A stretch of 48,526 nt of DNA, from contig JAIOPV010000068.1 of NCBI GenBank assembly GCA_021413735.1, forward strand, positions 1 through 48,526, given 5' to 3'. This document shows, in pieces, positions 34,201 through 42,803 of the stretch (position 1 is its first letter; each line of letters starts with the position of its first letter). The translations under genes and the position numbers were made by a program. Source of the DNA: Planctomycetota bacterium (GTDB lineage: Bacteria > Planctomycetota > Planctomycetia > Gemmatales > Gemmataceae). Under the pieces are notes generated by a model, which was not told where the DNA came from, made no database searches, and saw only the letters and a list, made by a program, of their open reading frames with translations.

Positions 34201-35371
34201 TCTTGTGGACTTCCGTTTGGAGTTCGCCGCCGGTAACGTGAACCGTTCCGGCGGCGTCGATGTACACGTCCACTTCGCTTCGCACGCCGAACTCGGGCAG
34301 GTAAATTCCCGGTTCGATGCTGAAGCAAGTCCGCGGAATGATCCGGCGGTCGTCGCGGGTTTCGAGGCCGTCGATGTGCGCTCCGTTGCCGTGAACTTCC
34401 TGCCCGATGTTGTGACCCGTGCGGTGCGTGTACTGCTCGCCGTAACCCGCCTTCTCGATCACGTCCCGCGTCGCGTTATCGACCTCCCAGCCCCGCAACG
34501 GCTGCTTCGCCGCGAACGCATCCTTCACCTTCTTGATGCCCGCATCGCGACCAGCCGCCACGACGTTGAACACCTTCGCAATCTTTTCCGGCACTGTGTC
34601 GCCGACGAACGCCGTGCGTGTGTAGTCCGCATACACCGCACGCGGACGATCCATCTTCGCCCACAGATCGATCAGCACGAACGAACCCTTCTCGATGGGC
34701 ATGTCGGTCGCGAGGCTCGTGTCGAAGTGTGGGTCGCCACTGTGCGGACCCACACCGATAATCGGCGGGCTGTAGGTGGTCATCTTGTTGTCGGCAAAGT
34801 GCTTCATGATGCGGGCCTGCACGGCCGTTTCCATCACCTTGCCCTTCGCCTTGATCTCGGAAGCGATGAACGCAAACGCCACGTCATAAGCCTCTCGACA
34901 CAGCTTCGCGGCCTCGAAGTGCGATTTCTCCTGGTCGGCGTCCCAGACCGACTCGAACAGTTGAATCAGGTCGCCCGAGCCGACCACCTCGCAGCCAAAC
35001 GACCGCACGAGTTCGACCGTGCCCGCATCGACACGCCCGATGTACGGGTTCGCGTTGCGGGGGCTGTACTCCATCGCGACGACTTTCGTGCCTGCCACTA
35101 GCCAGCCGACCTCCGCTTCGAGTTCCTGCCAGCGACGATACGTTTTCTTCGTGCCCGGAAGATGATCGAGCGAAGCGGGTTCAATGACGTGGGCCAGCTT
35201 CTTCGGCTCGCCGGTCGCGGGCACAAAGTAGAACCAACGTCGTGAGAGCTTCTTTTCGGCGACGCCGACAACCCGCTGAGCGAGGATGTTCTGGCCGCGG
35301 AAGTCGTAGAGCAACCAGCCGTCGAAGCCGGATTCGCGAATCGCTGCTTGCACTGCGTTGAGATCAAACAT
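34190..35371 (-). CDS. M24-family metallopeptidase (Xaa-Pro aminopeptidase type)
   Basis: The 393-residue protein has a creatinase N-terminal domain (1-150) and an intact pita-bread metal site: Asp235 (LIDLWAK), Asp249 (ADYTRTAF), His320 (HRTGHNIG), Glu353 (SIEPGIY) and Glu366 (RSEVDVY). These ligands bind two Mn or Co ions in aminopeptidase P and prolidases. No signal peptide is seen, so it should be cytoplasmic. The ATG at 35371 has GGAG at 7 nt. It is convergent and slightly overlapping with rarD. The exact specificity is not determined. Confidence 0.95.
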   Translation of the reverse strand: MFDLNAVQAAIRESGFDGWLLYDFRGQNILAQRVVGVAEKKLSRRWFYFVPATGEPKKLAHVIEPASLDHLPGTKKTYRRWQELEAEVGWLVAGTKVVAMEYSPRNANPYIGRVDAGTVELVRSFGCEVVGSGDLIQLFESVWDADQEKSHFEAAKLCREAYDVAFAFIASEIKAKGKVMETAVQARIMKHFADNKMTTYSPPIIGVGPHSGDPHFDTSLATDMPIEKGSFVLIDLWAKMDRPRAVYADYTRTAFVGDTVPEKIAKVFNVVAAGRDAGIKKVKDAFAAKQPLRGWEVDNATRDVIEKAGYGEQYTHRTGHNIGQEVHGNGAHIDGLETRDDRRIIPRTCFSIEPGIYLPEFGVRSEVDVYIDAAGTVHVTGGELQTEVHKIIV

Positions 35372-35435
35372 GGGAAATCTCCGAGACGGGTGTTCAGATC
35401 ACACTATCGAGTACCACGTGGAGTGCGAGCGTCAC

Positions 35436-36920
35436 TCACAGACGTACCCTATCGCCGAAGCGTTTCTTGAGGATGTTCTTCCCCGCAATGGGAACGCCAG
35501 ACGTGGAAATGTACTTCAGATTGGTGAAGTGCGGAGACCCCGCGAGGCTTCTCGCTGCTGCGATGTCGAGCGGGTTGCCATACAAGTGCAAACGCTGAAT
35601 TCCCGTGGCGGCCGGCCATTGTGCCAGCACCTCGGCCGCCTTCGCCCCGAAGCGGTTCCCCATCAGATACAGAATCGCCGGGGCACGATCCCCAAGCCCC
35701 TTCACCAACCCGGATACCGCAGAGTCCGCAAGGTTGTTGTGATCGAGATCGAGGTACATGAGATTCGCCAAGCGTGGTGCCGCCGCGAGCCCAGCGACGT
35801 CCTTGATCGTGAGCCGACAAGCGTGGAAGCCGACGCCACGCAACCCGCCCGGCGGGGCCGCGGCAAGCGCCTTCGCGTCCAGACCACGCACGGGGTTATT
35901 CTCCAGATCGAGGAACCCGAGGTTCGCGAGGTGCGGCGACGTGAGCAACGCCGTCGCGCCGCGGCCCGTAATGCGGTTGTTGTGCAGCGACAGAGATCGC
36001 AGGTTCGCCAATCCCGGCATGTTCGCAAGTGCGATGGCCGCATCGTCGCCCAGTCCGCAGTAACGGATGCTGAGTTCTCGCAGAGCCGTGAAGTTGTTCA
36101 ACTCGCTAATCGTGTGCTGGTTCCAGTCACGCCCATGCATAATGAGCCGGGTGAGCTTGTGAAGGTGCTTCGCTCGTAAGAATTCCGCCGCCGAGTCGTG
36201 ATCGAGCGCCTCGGAATCGTTCAGCGCAACGTCCTGCAACCCGTTCCAGTTGGCTGACACGGCCAGCCATCGCCGCACAATCTCCTGTCCTCCCCCGTTC
36301 TGGGTCAACATCCGCACGTCCTTCGCGTCGGACGAAGAGCTGAACGCGCTCATCACGTTCGTGTCGTGGGAGAGCACGACCTCTTTGGCCCATCGGAGCA
36401 ACCCGGCTTCAACAAGCTGGACCGCGAGTTCCGGTCCGACTCTATGGTTTAATAGGCCGATAATTGAAAGCCGGGGGTTGGTCTTCAGAAGTGCGGGCAG
36501 CGCCTTGATGAGGTGCTCGGGGTCTTCGAGCGTCACGCGACTTGGAAAACCGCGGTCAGTGCTGTCCGTCCACTTGACTCCGCATTGCTTCGGCCGCACG
36601 CACGCCATTTGCGACTTCGCCTTCCCCCGCAAACGTGTTGCACGCAGCGTGAGTTCCACTCGACGAGCGATCTCCAAATCCACTTTCGGCCACTCGACGG
36701 TCGTAATCGCTCCTTGATCGGCTCCTGAGAGGAACCGAAAGATCGCCTCCGCAGCGGAGCCATCGTCGGCGAGTCGGGCGAGTTCGCACTCGACGCGGAT
36801 CAACTCGGCCCACGCTGGCGAGTTGTGCTCATCGAGCCAGTCGGCGAACACGAGCCGCGGCGTATCGTCTTCTGGGTTAGCACAAATCGCGGCCAACAGG
36901 GCATCGCGTTCGGTGGTCAT
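35436..36920 (-). CDS. TIGR02996 domain / leucine-rich-repeat protein
   Basis: The 494-residue protein opens with the planctomycete TIGR02996 motif (ERDALLAAICANPEDDTPRLVFADWLDEH, 3-31) and continues with LRR units of ribonuclease-inhibitor type from about 250: LRELSIRYCGLGDDAAIALAN, LRSLSLHNNRITGRGATALL, LGFLDLENNPVRG and so on. It has no signal peptide. TIGR02996 is found in many paralogues of Gemmata-type genomes and its role is unknown; the LRR surface suggests protein binding. The ATG at 36920 lies 3 nt beyond the dprA TGA (GTGACCATG), implying coupled translation; a GTG two codons upstream is the alternative. Confidence 0.92.
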   Translation of the reverse strand: MTTERDALLAAICANPEDDTPRLVFADWLDEHNSPAWAELIRVECELARLADDGSAAEAIFRFLSGADQGAITTVEWPKVDLEIARRVELTLRATRLRGKAKSQMACVRPKQCGVKWTDSTDRGFPSRVTLEDPEHLIKALPALLKTNPRLSIIGLLNHRVGPELAVQLVEAGLLRWAKEVVLSHDTNVMSAFSSSSDAKDVRMLTQNGGGQEIVRRWLAVSANWNGLQDVALNDSEALDHDSAAEFLRAKHLHKLTRLIMHGRDWNQHTISELNNFTALRELSIRYCGLGDDAAIALANMPGLANLRSLSLHNNRITGRGATALLTSPHLANLGFLDLENNPVRGLDAKALAAAPPGGLRGVGFHACRLTIKDVAGLAAAPRLANLMYLDLDHNNLADSAVSGLVKGLGDRAPAILYLMGNRFGAKAAEVLAQWPAATGIQRLHLYGNPLDIAAARSLAGSPHFTNLKYISTSGVPIAGKNILKKRFGDRVRL

Positions 36921-36922
36921 GG

Positions 36923-38104
36923 TCACCGCCGTTCGTAGAAGTTGCCGGGCTGTCGGCGAACGAGCTTCTTCATTTCGAGCTGCATGAGTGTGCGTGACAG
37001 CTCCGCTACCGGCATCGCGAGTTCGCGGGTAAGTTCGTCCGCATGGCGACGGTTCGCGAGCGCATCGAACACCCGCTGTTGCGTGAGATCGAGCGTTGGT
37101 GCGGGCGCGGGTGGTGGTTCTGGCGAGCGGGGGACGTCAGTCCCCTGTTTCTTCTCCTTCGCACTATCAACAGGGGACTGACGTCCCCCGCTCGCCAAGT
37201 CGCGGTAATCGGCCACCGCGATACCCTTCAGGTCTTCGATCACGTCGTCGGCCGATCGTACGAGGCGGGCACCACCGCGAATCAGTTCCAGGCAGCCGGC
37301 GCTCGCGGAATCGTCTACGCGACCAGGCACCGCGTATACCTCTCGCCCCTGCTCGGCAGCGTGTCGGGCCGTGATGAGTGCCCCACTGCGTGCGTTCGCT
37401 TCCACGACGATCACCGCTCGCGACAAGCCGCTGATGATGCGATTGCGGGCCGGGAACATGCCAGGTTGCGGGTCCATGCCCATCGGCGTTTCCGTGATGA
37501 GACAGCCACGACCCGCAGCGATTTCGTCCGCGAGGGCGGAATGTTCCGGCGGGTAAATCTTCGACAGGCCGCCCGCGAGTGCCGCTACCGTGCGTCCACC
37601 CGCTTCCAGCGCGGCCCGATGAGCGGCACCGTCGATTCCGCGTGCGAGCCCCGAAATGATCGTGAAGCCGGCACGAGCGAGTTCGCGAGCCAGTTGCGCC
37701 GCGATTTTCTGGCCGTAGGTCGTGCAGTTGCGTGAGCCGACGATGCCGATGCTGTTCGCGTCGGCTTCGAGCCATTCGCCACGCACGTACAGCAACGGTG
37801 GCGGGGCCGGTACTTTCGCAAGGGGCTGCGGATATCCAGATAAACCCAACGCCAACACGCCGGTCGCGTGCTTCTCCATAAGCCGCAATTCGGGTTCGAT
37901 GTCCACTGTGCGAAGGGCCGCAGCCAATCCGATTGCGGTCTTCTCGCCGATGTGCGGAATTTCCGCGAGTTGTGTCGCCGTGGCTTGTCGGGCAAGTGTC
38001 GCCGAGCCGAAACGTTCCAGAAGCGCGGCGGTCAGCTTCGGCCCAAGACCGGGCACGAGAGCCAACGCCAGATGATCCCGAACCGCATCTGAAATGTCGG
38101 GCAT
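36923..38104 (-). CDS. dprA: DNA-processing protein DprA with palindrome-derived linker
   Basis: The 393-residue protein contains a helix-hairpin-helix segment (ALVPGLGPKLTAALLERFG), a Rossmann-type DprA core (SIGIVGSRNCTTYGQ, TIISGLARGIDGAAHRAAL, TVAALAGGLSKIYPPEH, MFPARNRIISGLS, VVEANARSGALITA) and a C-terminal winged helix (RVFDALANRRHADELTRELAM). DprA loads RecA on incoming single-stranded DNA during transformation. Residues 303-328, between core and winged helix, are encoded by a perfect palindrome (37121-37197). The ATG at 38104 lacks a clear Shine-Dalgarno but is the family start. The LRR gene follows with a 4-nt overlap. Confidence 0.95.
   Translation of the reverse strand: MPDISDAVRDHLALALVPGLGPKLTAALLERFGSATLARQATATQLAEIPHIGEKTAIGLAAALRTVDIEPELRLMEKHATGVLALGLSGYPQPLAKVPAPPPLLYVRGEWLEADANSIGIVGSRNCTTYGQKIAAQLARELARAGFTIISGLARGIDGAAHRAALEAGGRTVAALAGGLSKIYPPEHSALADEIAAGRGCLITETPMGMDPQPGMFPARNRIISGLSRAVIVVEANARSGALITARHAAEQGREVYAVPGRVDDSASAGCLELIRGGARLVRSADDVIEDLKGIAVADYRDLASGGRQSPVDSAKEKKQGTDVPRSPEPPPAPAPTLDLTQQRVFDALANRRHADELTRELAMPVAELSRTLMQLEMKKLVRRQPGNFYERR
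37121..37197. repeat. Perfect 29-bp inverted repeat inside dprA, in frame
   Basis: 37121-37149 and 37169-37197 are exactly complementary around a 19-nt loop. The core words are GGGGGACGTCAGTCCCC. It encodes part of a low-complexity linker (LASGGRQSPVDSAKEKKQGTDVP) of DprA without breaking the frame, in a position where family members vary in length. The arrangement matches a palindromic element inserted into a tolerant protein site. Confidence 0.92.
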
Positions 38105-38236
38105 GGGAAGCGTGTATGTCAGGTATTGGGTCGCGGGATCGAAAAGACAAGCCCGCCAACTCTTCTTTCGGTATACACACAGAACTAGCAATCCGGTGTC
38201 ACTGACCGCATAATGCACACCGTTCGGCGACTCGCC

Positions 38237-39238
38237 ATGGAGGAACGACCGGTGTTCGGGAACGGGAACAATAACAAGCTCAAGATCTTCAGCGGACGAG
38301 CGAATCGGTCGTTGGCCGAGAAAATCGCCGTGGATCTCGGCAGCGGGATGGGTCGCATTTCCATCGGCGACTTCCCCGACGGCGAAACCAGCGTTCGCAT
38401 CGACGAAGACGTTCGCGGTCGAGATGTGTTCATCGTGCAGTCGATTTGCACGCCGGTGAACCAGAACCTGATGGAACTGCTCATCATGCTGGACGCCTTC
38501 AAGCGTGCCAGCCCCGCTCGCATCACCGCCGTGCTGCCGTACTACGGCTACGCTCGCCAGGACCGCAAAGACAAGGGTCGCGTTCCCATCTCGGCGAAGC
38601 TCGTCGCGAACCTCATCACGAAGGCTGGGGCCGATCGCGTTCTGGCGCTCGACCTACACGCGGCACAGATTCAGGGTTTCTTCGACATCCCGGTCGATCA
38701 CCTGTACGCGGTGAAGGAGTTGGCGAAGCACGTCCGTTCGCTGGACATCGTTCCGGATGAGCTGGTTGTGCTCAGCCCCGACGAGGGCAGCATCAAGAAG
38801 GCTCTCGACTTCCAGAAGAACGTCGGCGGCAAGATCGCGATGATCGACAAACGCCGCACGAGTGCCACGGAAGTGAAGCAGGGGCATCTGCTCGGCGCTC
38901 CGATCGAGGGGAAGTCGGTTATCATCTACGACGACCTGATTTCCACCGGCGGCACAATTGCGGGGGCGGTTCGTGTGGCTCGCGAGTTCGGCGCGAAGAA
39001 GGTGTACGTCGGGGCGACGCACGGTGTCCTCTGCGGTAAGTGGATGGAGAATCTCGCGAAGGCGAACATCGACCAGATCGCCGTAACGGACAGCGTGCCG
39101 CTGTCGCCGGAGAAAATGCTGCCGAACATCAAGGTGATTTCGGTGGCAGGGCTGTTTGCGAAGGCGATTCAGCGCATCCACGGCAATGAGTCGATCAGCG
39201 CGTTGTTCTCGGATGAAAGCCCCGGCGAGAAGAAGTAA
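38237..39238 (+). CDS. prs: Ribose-phosphate pyrophosphokinase
   Basis: The 333-residue protein has the class-I PRPP synthetase layout: KLKIFSGRANRSLAEKIA, GDFPDGETSVRIDEDVRGRDVFIVQS, YYGYARQDRKDKGRVPISAKL, the catalytic-flexible loop and Mg site DLHAAQIQGFFDIPVDHL, and the PRPP-binding loop VIIYDDLISTGGT. It makes PRPP for nucleotide, His and Trp synthesis. The ATG at 38237 fits the family; an ATG at 38213 would add eight residues. It is divergent from dprA with about 130 nt between starts. Confidence 0.96.
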   Translation: MEERPVFGNGNNNKLKIFSGRANRSLAEKIAVDLGSGMGRISIGDFPDGETSVRIDEDVRGRDVFIVQSICTPVNQNLMELLIMLDAFKRASPARITAVLPYYGYARQDRKDKGRVPISAKLVANLITKAGADRVLALDLHAAQIQGFFDIPVDHLYAVKELAKHVRSLDIVPDELVVLSPDEGSIKKALDFQKNVGGKIAMIDKRRTSATEVKQGHLLGAPIEGKSVIIYDDLISTGGTIAGAVRVAREFGAKKVYVGATHGVLCGKWMENLAKANIDQIAVTDSVPLSPEKMLPNIKVISVAGLFAKAIQRIHGNESISALFSDESPGEKK

Positions 39239-39270
39239 TTGTTCGGCGAACCCCGCAGAGGGTTTCTGAG

Positions 39271-39636
39271 ATGTCGGTCGATAACCCGGACGTGATCGAC
39301 ATTGTCACCACGGTGGGAGCGACCGGCGAGGTTGTGCTGGTCATCACCGATCATCTGCGGTGGTCGGATGAGAATCATCTGGACGTTCTCCAAGCCAAGA
39401 TCAACAGCTACTTGGCGTACATCGAGAGCGGACAGCTCGCGGCAACATATCCAAACGCCAAGCCCGGCGTATCAGTCCGGATTGAAGTGGCATGTAAATA
39501 TCGTCCGTCGCATGAGGGGCTCCGGTTCCTGAAGCTCGCTCGTGGTGCCGTTCAAGCTGCCGGATGGGGATTCTCGTGGGATTTGCCGCAGCGCAAACAA
39601 ACAGAACGTGATGCGGCGTCTGACCCAGCCGGTTGA
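39271..39636 (+). CDS. Small DUF6572-type protein
   Basis: The 121-residue protein shows NPDVIDIVTTVGATGEVVLVITDHLRWSDENHLDVLQAKINSYLAYIESGQL, the pattern I associate with DUF6572, a small soluble family of unknown role. The ATG is preceded by AGAGGG at 9 nt. It lies 33 nt after prs on the same strand, so may be co-transcribed. The last ~15 residues (KQTERDAASDPAG) are not conserved-looking. Confidence 0.75.
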   Translation: MSVDNPDVIDIVTTVGATGEVVLVITDHLRWSDENHLDVLQAKINSYLAYIESGQLAATYPNAKPGVSVRIEVACKYRPSHEGLRFLKLARGAVQAAGWGFSWDLPQRKQTERDAASDPAG

Positions 39637-39738
39637 TCCGTTCCCCATGAACGGAGCCGAGCAGTCGGGGTTGCAACGAATGGGCGAGTCTTGCAATACT
39701 TTTCCGGTCACCCTCTGTAACCGGTCAAGGAAGCCCCA

Positions 39739-40626
39739 ATGACACGCCTGCTCGTGATCGTTTCCGTCGCACTCGTCGCGACGGGTCTCGCGTTCATCAC
39801 CTCTGCTCGCTCAGCTCCGAACCAACTGCCACCACAACCCGCACTGCAACCGCCGGTTGCCGCAGCGCAGGTTCCGCTCGATGGCACCTGGGAACTGGTT
39901 TCCGTCATCGACGACGGAAAGCTGATTCCGCTGGAATCCGTGCGTCAGACGATGATTAAAGATGCGAGGGTCGTCATCAAGGGGCAGACCGCTTCAGTCC
40001 TGCGACCCGACGGCAAAGTTCGCACGATGGCGTTCGTGACCGACCCCACGACAAGCCCCAAGACGGTTGACATCGCGGGCGAGTTGCACATCGGCGGCAA
40101 GGGAATTTACATGCGGGACGGTGACGTGCTGATGGTCTGCACGCATGGTTCCGACTCGCACACGCGGCCCACGGTCATGGCATCGCTGCCGGCCAGCGAC
40201 ACCTTCTTGATGACGTTCCGCAAGGTGAACGCTCCCGTGGCGGTGGTCCCGCCTGCTCCCGTGGTGGAATTCAAGCCACAACCGCTCGTGTTGCCACAGG
40301 AAGACGGCGTTCGGAAGGCGCTCATCGGCACCTGGGGTCACCAGACCGACAGCGAAATCGTGAAGGTGACGATGAACGTCGACAACACATTCGCGTTGCT
40401 CCGGACGTACAAGAAGGGCTTTAAGAAGGTATTCGACCACGAAGATCGAACGAGCGGCACCTGGCGGGTCAAGGATGGCGAAGTGACGTTGAGTATCTCG
40501 GCTTCGACGAACCGCGAGAACATCGGTCAGGTGTTCTCGTATCGCATCACATCGATCAACGATTCGGAGCTGATTTACATCGATACGCTGTCGGGGCAAC
40601 GTCGCGTCGAGTGGAAACTGCGGTGA
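39739..40626 (+). CDS. Exported TIGR03067-type (lipocalin-like) protein
   Basis: The 295-residue protein has an export signal (LLVIVSVALVATGLAFITSARSA) and two beta-barrel-like halves. The first, from about 47 (LDGTWELVSVIDDGKLIPLE...), matches TIGR03067, a planctomycete family. The second, from about 195 (KALIGTWGHQTDSEIVKVTMNVDNTFALL), looks like another lipocalin-type unit. The ATG has AGGAAG upstream. A role in binding small ligands at the envelope is possible but not shown. Confidence 0.8.
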   Translation: MTRLLVIVSVALVATGLAFITSARSAPNQLPPQPALQPPVAAAQVPLDGTWELVSVIDDGKLIPLESVRQTMIKDARVVIKGQTASVLRPDGKVRTMAFVTDPTTSPKTVDIAGELHIGGKGIYMRDGDVLMVCTHGSDSHTRPTVMASLPASDTFLMTFRKVNAPVAVVPPAPVVEFKPQPLVLPQEDGVRKALIGTWGHQTDSEIVKVTMNVDNTFALLRTYKKGFKKVFDHEDRTSGTWRVKDGEVTLSISASTNRENIGQVFSYRITSINDSELIYIDTLSGQRRVEWKLR

Positions 40627-40707
40627 ACCCTGGCCGGTGGTGACGTGTCGAGTTGGAGACACTGGGCGACGCGAGACTGATCGTTTCACGCGCCCGGTCG
40701 TAAACTA

Positions 40708-40719
40708 CTCGATATCGAG
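40708..40719. promoter_or_regulatory. 12-bp palindrome upstream of serA
   Basis: CTCGATATCGAG is a perfect dyad 29 bp before the serA start, a reasonable place for a repressor operator. A single 12-bp dyad can arise by chance in GC-balanced DNA, so this is tentative. Confidence 0.2.
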
Positions 40720-40747
40720 AATTCTCACCGCCGTCTCAGGAATTTCA

Positions 40748-42376
40748 ATGCCTCGCGTTCTGATCGCTGACAAGCTCGAAGCCGCTGGAATCGAACTCCT
40801 CCAGGCCGCCGGCTTGGAGATCGACAACCAACCGAACATCCACAAGGAGCCGAAAGAAAAGCTCATCGCCGCGCTCCAGAATTCGGACGCGGTGATTTGC
40901 CGCTCTTTCCCCAAGCTCACCGCAGAATTGCTCGAGAACCCCGGGAAACTCCGGGCCATCGCTCGGGCTGGCGTCGGCGTCGATAACGTCCACTTGCCCA
41001 CGGCGACCAGCAAGGGCATCATCGTGATGAATACGCCGGGCGGGAACTCCGTCTCGGCTGCGGAACACACCATCGCGCTGCTGTTCGCTCTGGCAAGGCG
41101 CGTACCAGTTGCCGACGCCACCATGAAAGCCGGCGGCTGGGATCGCAACAAGTTCGTCGGCACCGAAGTCGCGGGCAAAACGATCGGCATCATCGGTCTC
41201 GGCCGCATTGGTCGCGAAGTCGCCCGACGAGCCATCGGGCTCGACATGAAAGTCATCGCGCTCGATCCGTTCGTCACGGCCGCGAAGGTTGCCGAGATGG
41301 GCTACAAGGTCGCACAGTCGGTCGATGAACTCCTGCCGCAAGTCGATTTCCTCACCGTTCACGTCCAGCTCTCTGCCGAAACCAAGAGCCTCATCGGAGC
41401 CCGCGAACTCGGCCTCATGAAGAAGTCCGCTCGCGTGCTGAATGTCGCTCGCGGTGGCATCATCGACGAGAAAGCCCTCGCCGACGCTCTCGCCGCTGGC
41501 ACCATTGCCGGCGCCGGCATCGACGTGTTCTCGGTCGAGCCGATCACCGCAGACAACCCGCTCCTCAAGGCTCCGAACATCGTGCTGACGCCACACCTCG
41601 GGGCGAGCACCTTCGAGGCACAGGAAAACGTTGCGGTTGAGGCGGCTCAACTCATCGCCGATTTCTTGCTCAAGGGGCAGGTCGCGAACGCCGTGAACAT
41701 GGCTGCGGTCAACCCTGCGGAACTCGCGGAAGCTCGGCCGTTCGTGGACCTCGCACGGCGACTCGGCTTGCTCCAGGCACAACTCGCGCAGGGGCCGATT
41801 CGCAAGGCGACGCTGAGTTTCAAGGGCGATCTCGCTGGCAAGAAGACGAAACTCCTCACGGCTGCGTTCACGGCTGGCCTGCTCGAATTCCGACTGAGCC
41901 AGGGCGTGAACCTCGTGAATGCGGAAGTCGTGGCACGCGAACGCGGGATCGAGATTGCGGAATCGTCGAACCCGAAGAAGGGCGACTTCGCGGCGCTCTT
42001 GCACACGGAAGTCGAGACCGAACAGGGCACCCACGTCGCGGCTGGCACGTTGTTCGGCGACCAGTATGTGCGTCTCGTGCAGCTCGACACGTTCCGCATG
42101 GAAGGCTACCTCGACGGCGTACTGCTCGTGTTCACGCACCGCGATGTGCCGGGCTTGATCGGCTTCGTCGGCACGATCTTCGGCAATCACAAGGTGAACA
42201 TCGCTCAGATGACGGTCGGCCGGCAGACGCAAGGCGGCGAGGCGATCGGGATTCTGAATCTCGATAGCCTGCCTCCGGAAGCAGCCGTGAACGAAGTGAA
42301 AGCTCACCCGCAGATCAGCAACGTGACGGTGGTGAAGTTGCCCAAGGCCGGCGAACTCCCCGCATGGTTGGGGTGA
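40748..42376 (+). CDS. serA: D-3-phosphoglycerate dehydrogenase
   Basis: The 542-residue protein is the long type of SerA: substrate- and NAD-binding domains (1-320, with VGVDNVHLPTATSKGIIVMNTPGGNS and the NAD loop IGIIGLGRIGREVARRA), catalytic NVARGGIIDEKAL and LTPHLGASTFEAQENVA, an intervening ASB domain and a C-terminal ACT domain (VLLVFTHRDVPGLIGFVGTIFGNHKVNIAQM). It commits 3-phosphoglycerate to serine synthesis, with serine feedback expected at the ACT domain. The ATG at 40748 has AGGA upstream. A strong terminator follows. Confidence 0.97.
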   Translation: MPRVLIADKLEAAGIELLQAAGLEIDNQPNIHKEPKEKLIAALQNSDAVICRSFPKLTAELLENPGKLRAIARAGVGVDNVHLPTATSKGIIVMNTPGGNSVSAAEHTIALLFALARRVPVADATMKAGGWDRNKFVGTEVAGKTIGIIGLGRIGREVARRAIGLDMKVIALDPFVTAAKVAEMGYKVAQSVDELLPQVDFLTVHVQLSAETKSLIGARELGLMKKSARVLNVARGGIIDEKALADALAAGTIAGAGIDVFSVEPITADNPLLKAPNIVLTPHLGASTFEAQENVAVEAAQLIADFLLKGQVANAVNMAAVNPAELAEARPFVDLARRLGLLQAQLAQGPIRKATLSFKGDLAGKKTKLLTAAFTAGLLEFRLSQGVNLVNAEVVARERGIEIAESSNPKKGDFAALLHTEVETEQGTHVAAGTLFGDQYVRLVQLDTFRMEGYLDGVLLVFTHRDVPGLIGFVGTIFGNHKVNIAQMTVGRQTQGGEAIGILNLDSLPPEAAVNEVKAHPQISNVTVVKLPKAGELPAWLG

Positions 42377-42392
42377 ACCGGCATCGTCAGTC

Positions 42393-42430
42393 TGTTGGGT
42401 GGTCTTGTCGGAACGCACGACCACCCAACA
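42393..42430 (+). terminator. Terminator of serA
   Basis: TGTTGGGTGGTC (42393-42404) pairs perfectly with GACCACCCAACA (42419-42430), 17 nt after the stop codon. A second, weaker hairpin, AAAACGG...CCGTTTT, lies at 42431-42465. No long T-run follows, so termination is inferred from the stem and position. Confidence 0.7.
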
Positions 42431-42803
42431 AAAACGGATGTGACCACATTTCACACACCCGTTTTGAGATGGCACGTTGACAAAAGTGGCTGCGGTATTG
42501 CAATTCTCGTCGGTCATTTCCGTTCGCTCCAGCGGCCACTCACTCCGAACGCATCATCTGACCCATAAGCCGGTTATAGCGAGCAGTGACGTGAAGCGAT
42601 TCATCCGTCACTTCGTCGGGGAGGCGCTGAAAGCCGACCCCAATGTTCGCAGCTTCGGACCGATTTGCCCGATCGGGGGTTTCATCCTTGAGACGCTCCA
42701 CACCGGCGTTATTCTCAAGGGCAATCGCGGTTCCCACCGCCGGCGAAGTGACCCTCGAACTCAAGCAGCGCTGAATATACCTCCGAGATTCAGGAAGACC
42801 GAC
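42431..42803. other. Intergenic region upstream of the second DUF1549 gene
   Basis: About 370 bp with no convincing gene. An open frame of 109 codons precedes the DUF1549 start in phase but has no family similarity or start signal. The first 35 bp hold a weak hairpin; the remainder probably carries the promoter for the DUF1549/DUF1501 pair, although no clear -10/-35 could be assigned. Confidence 0.4.

Noticed and set aside
35436-36920. Leucine-rich repeats as evidence of a secreted effector
   Set aside because: No signal peptide; the TIGR02996 start is characteristic of ordinary planctomycete cytoplasmic proteins.
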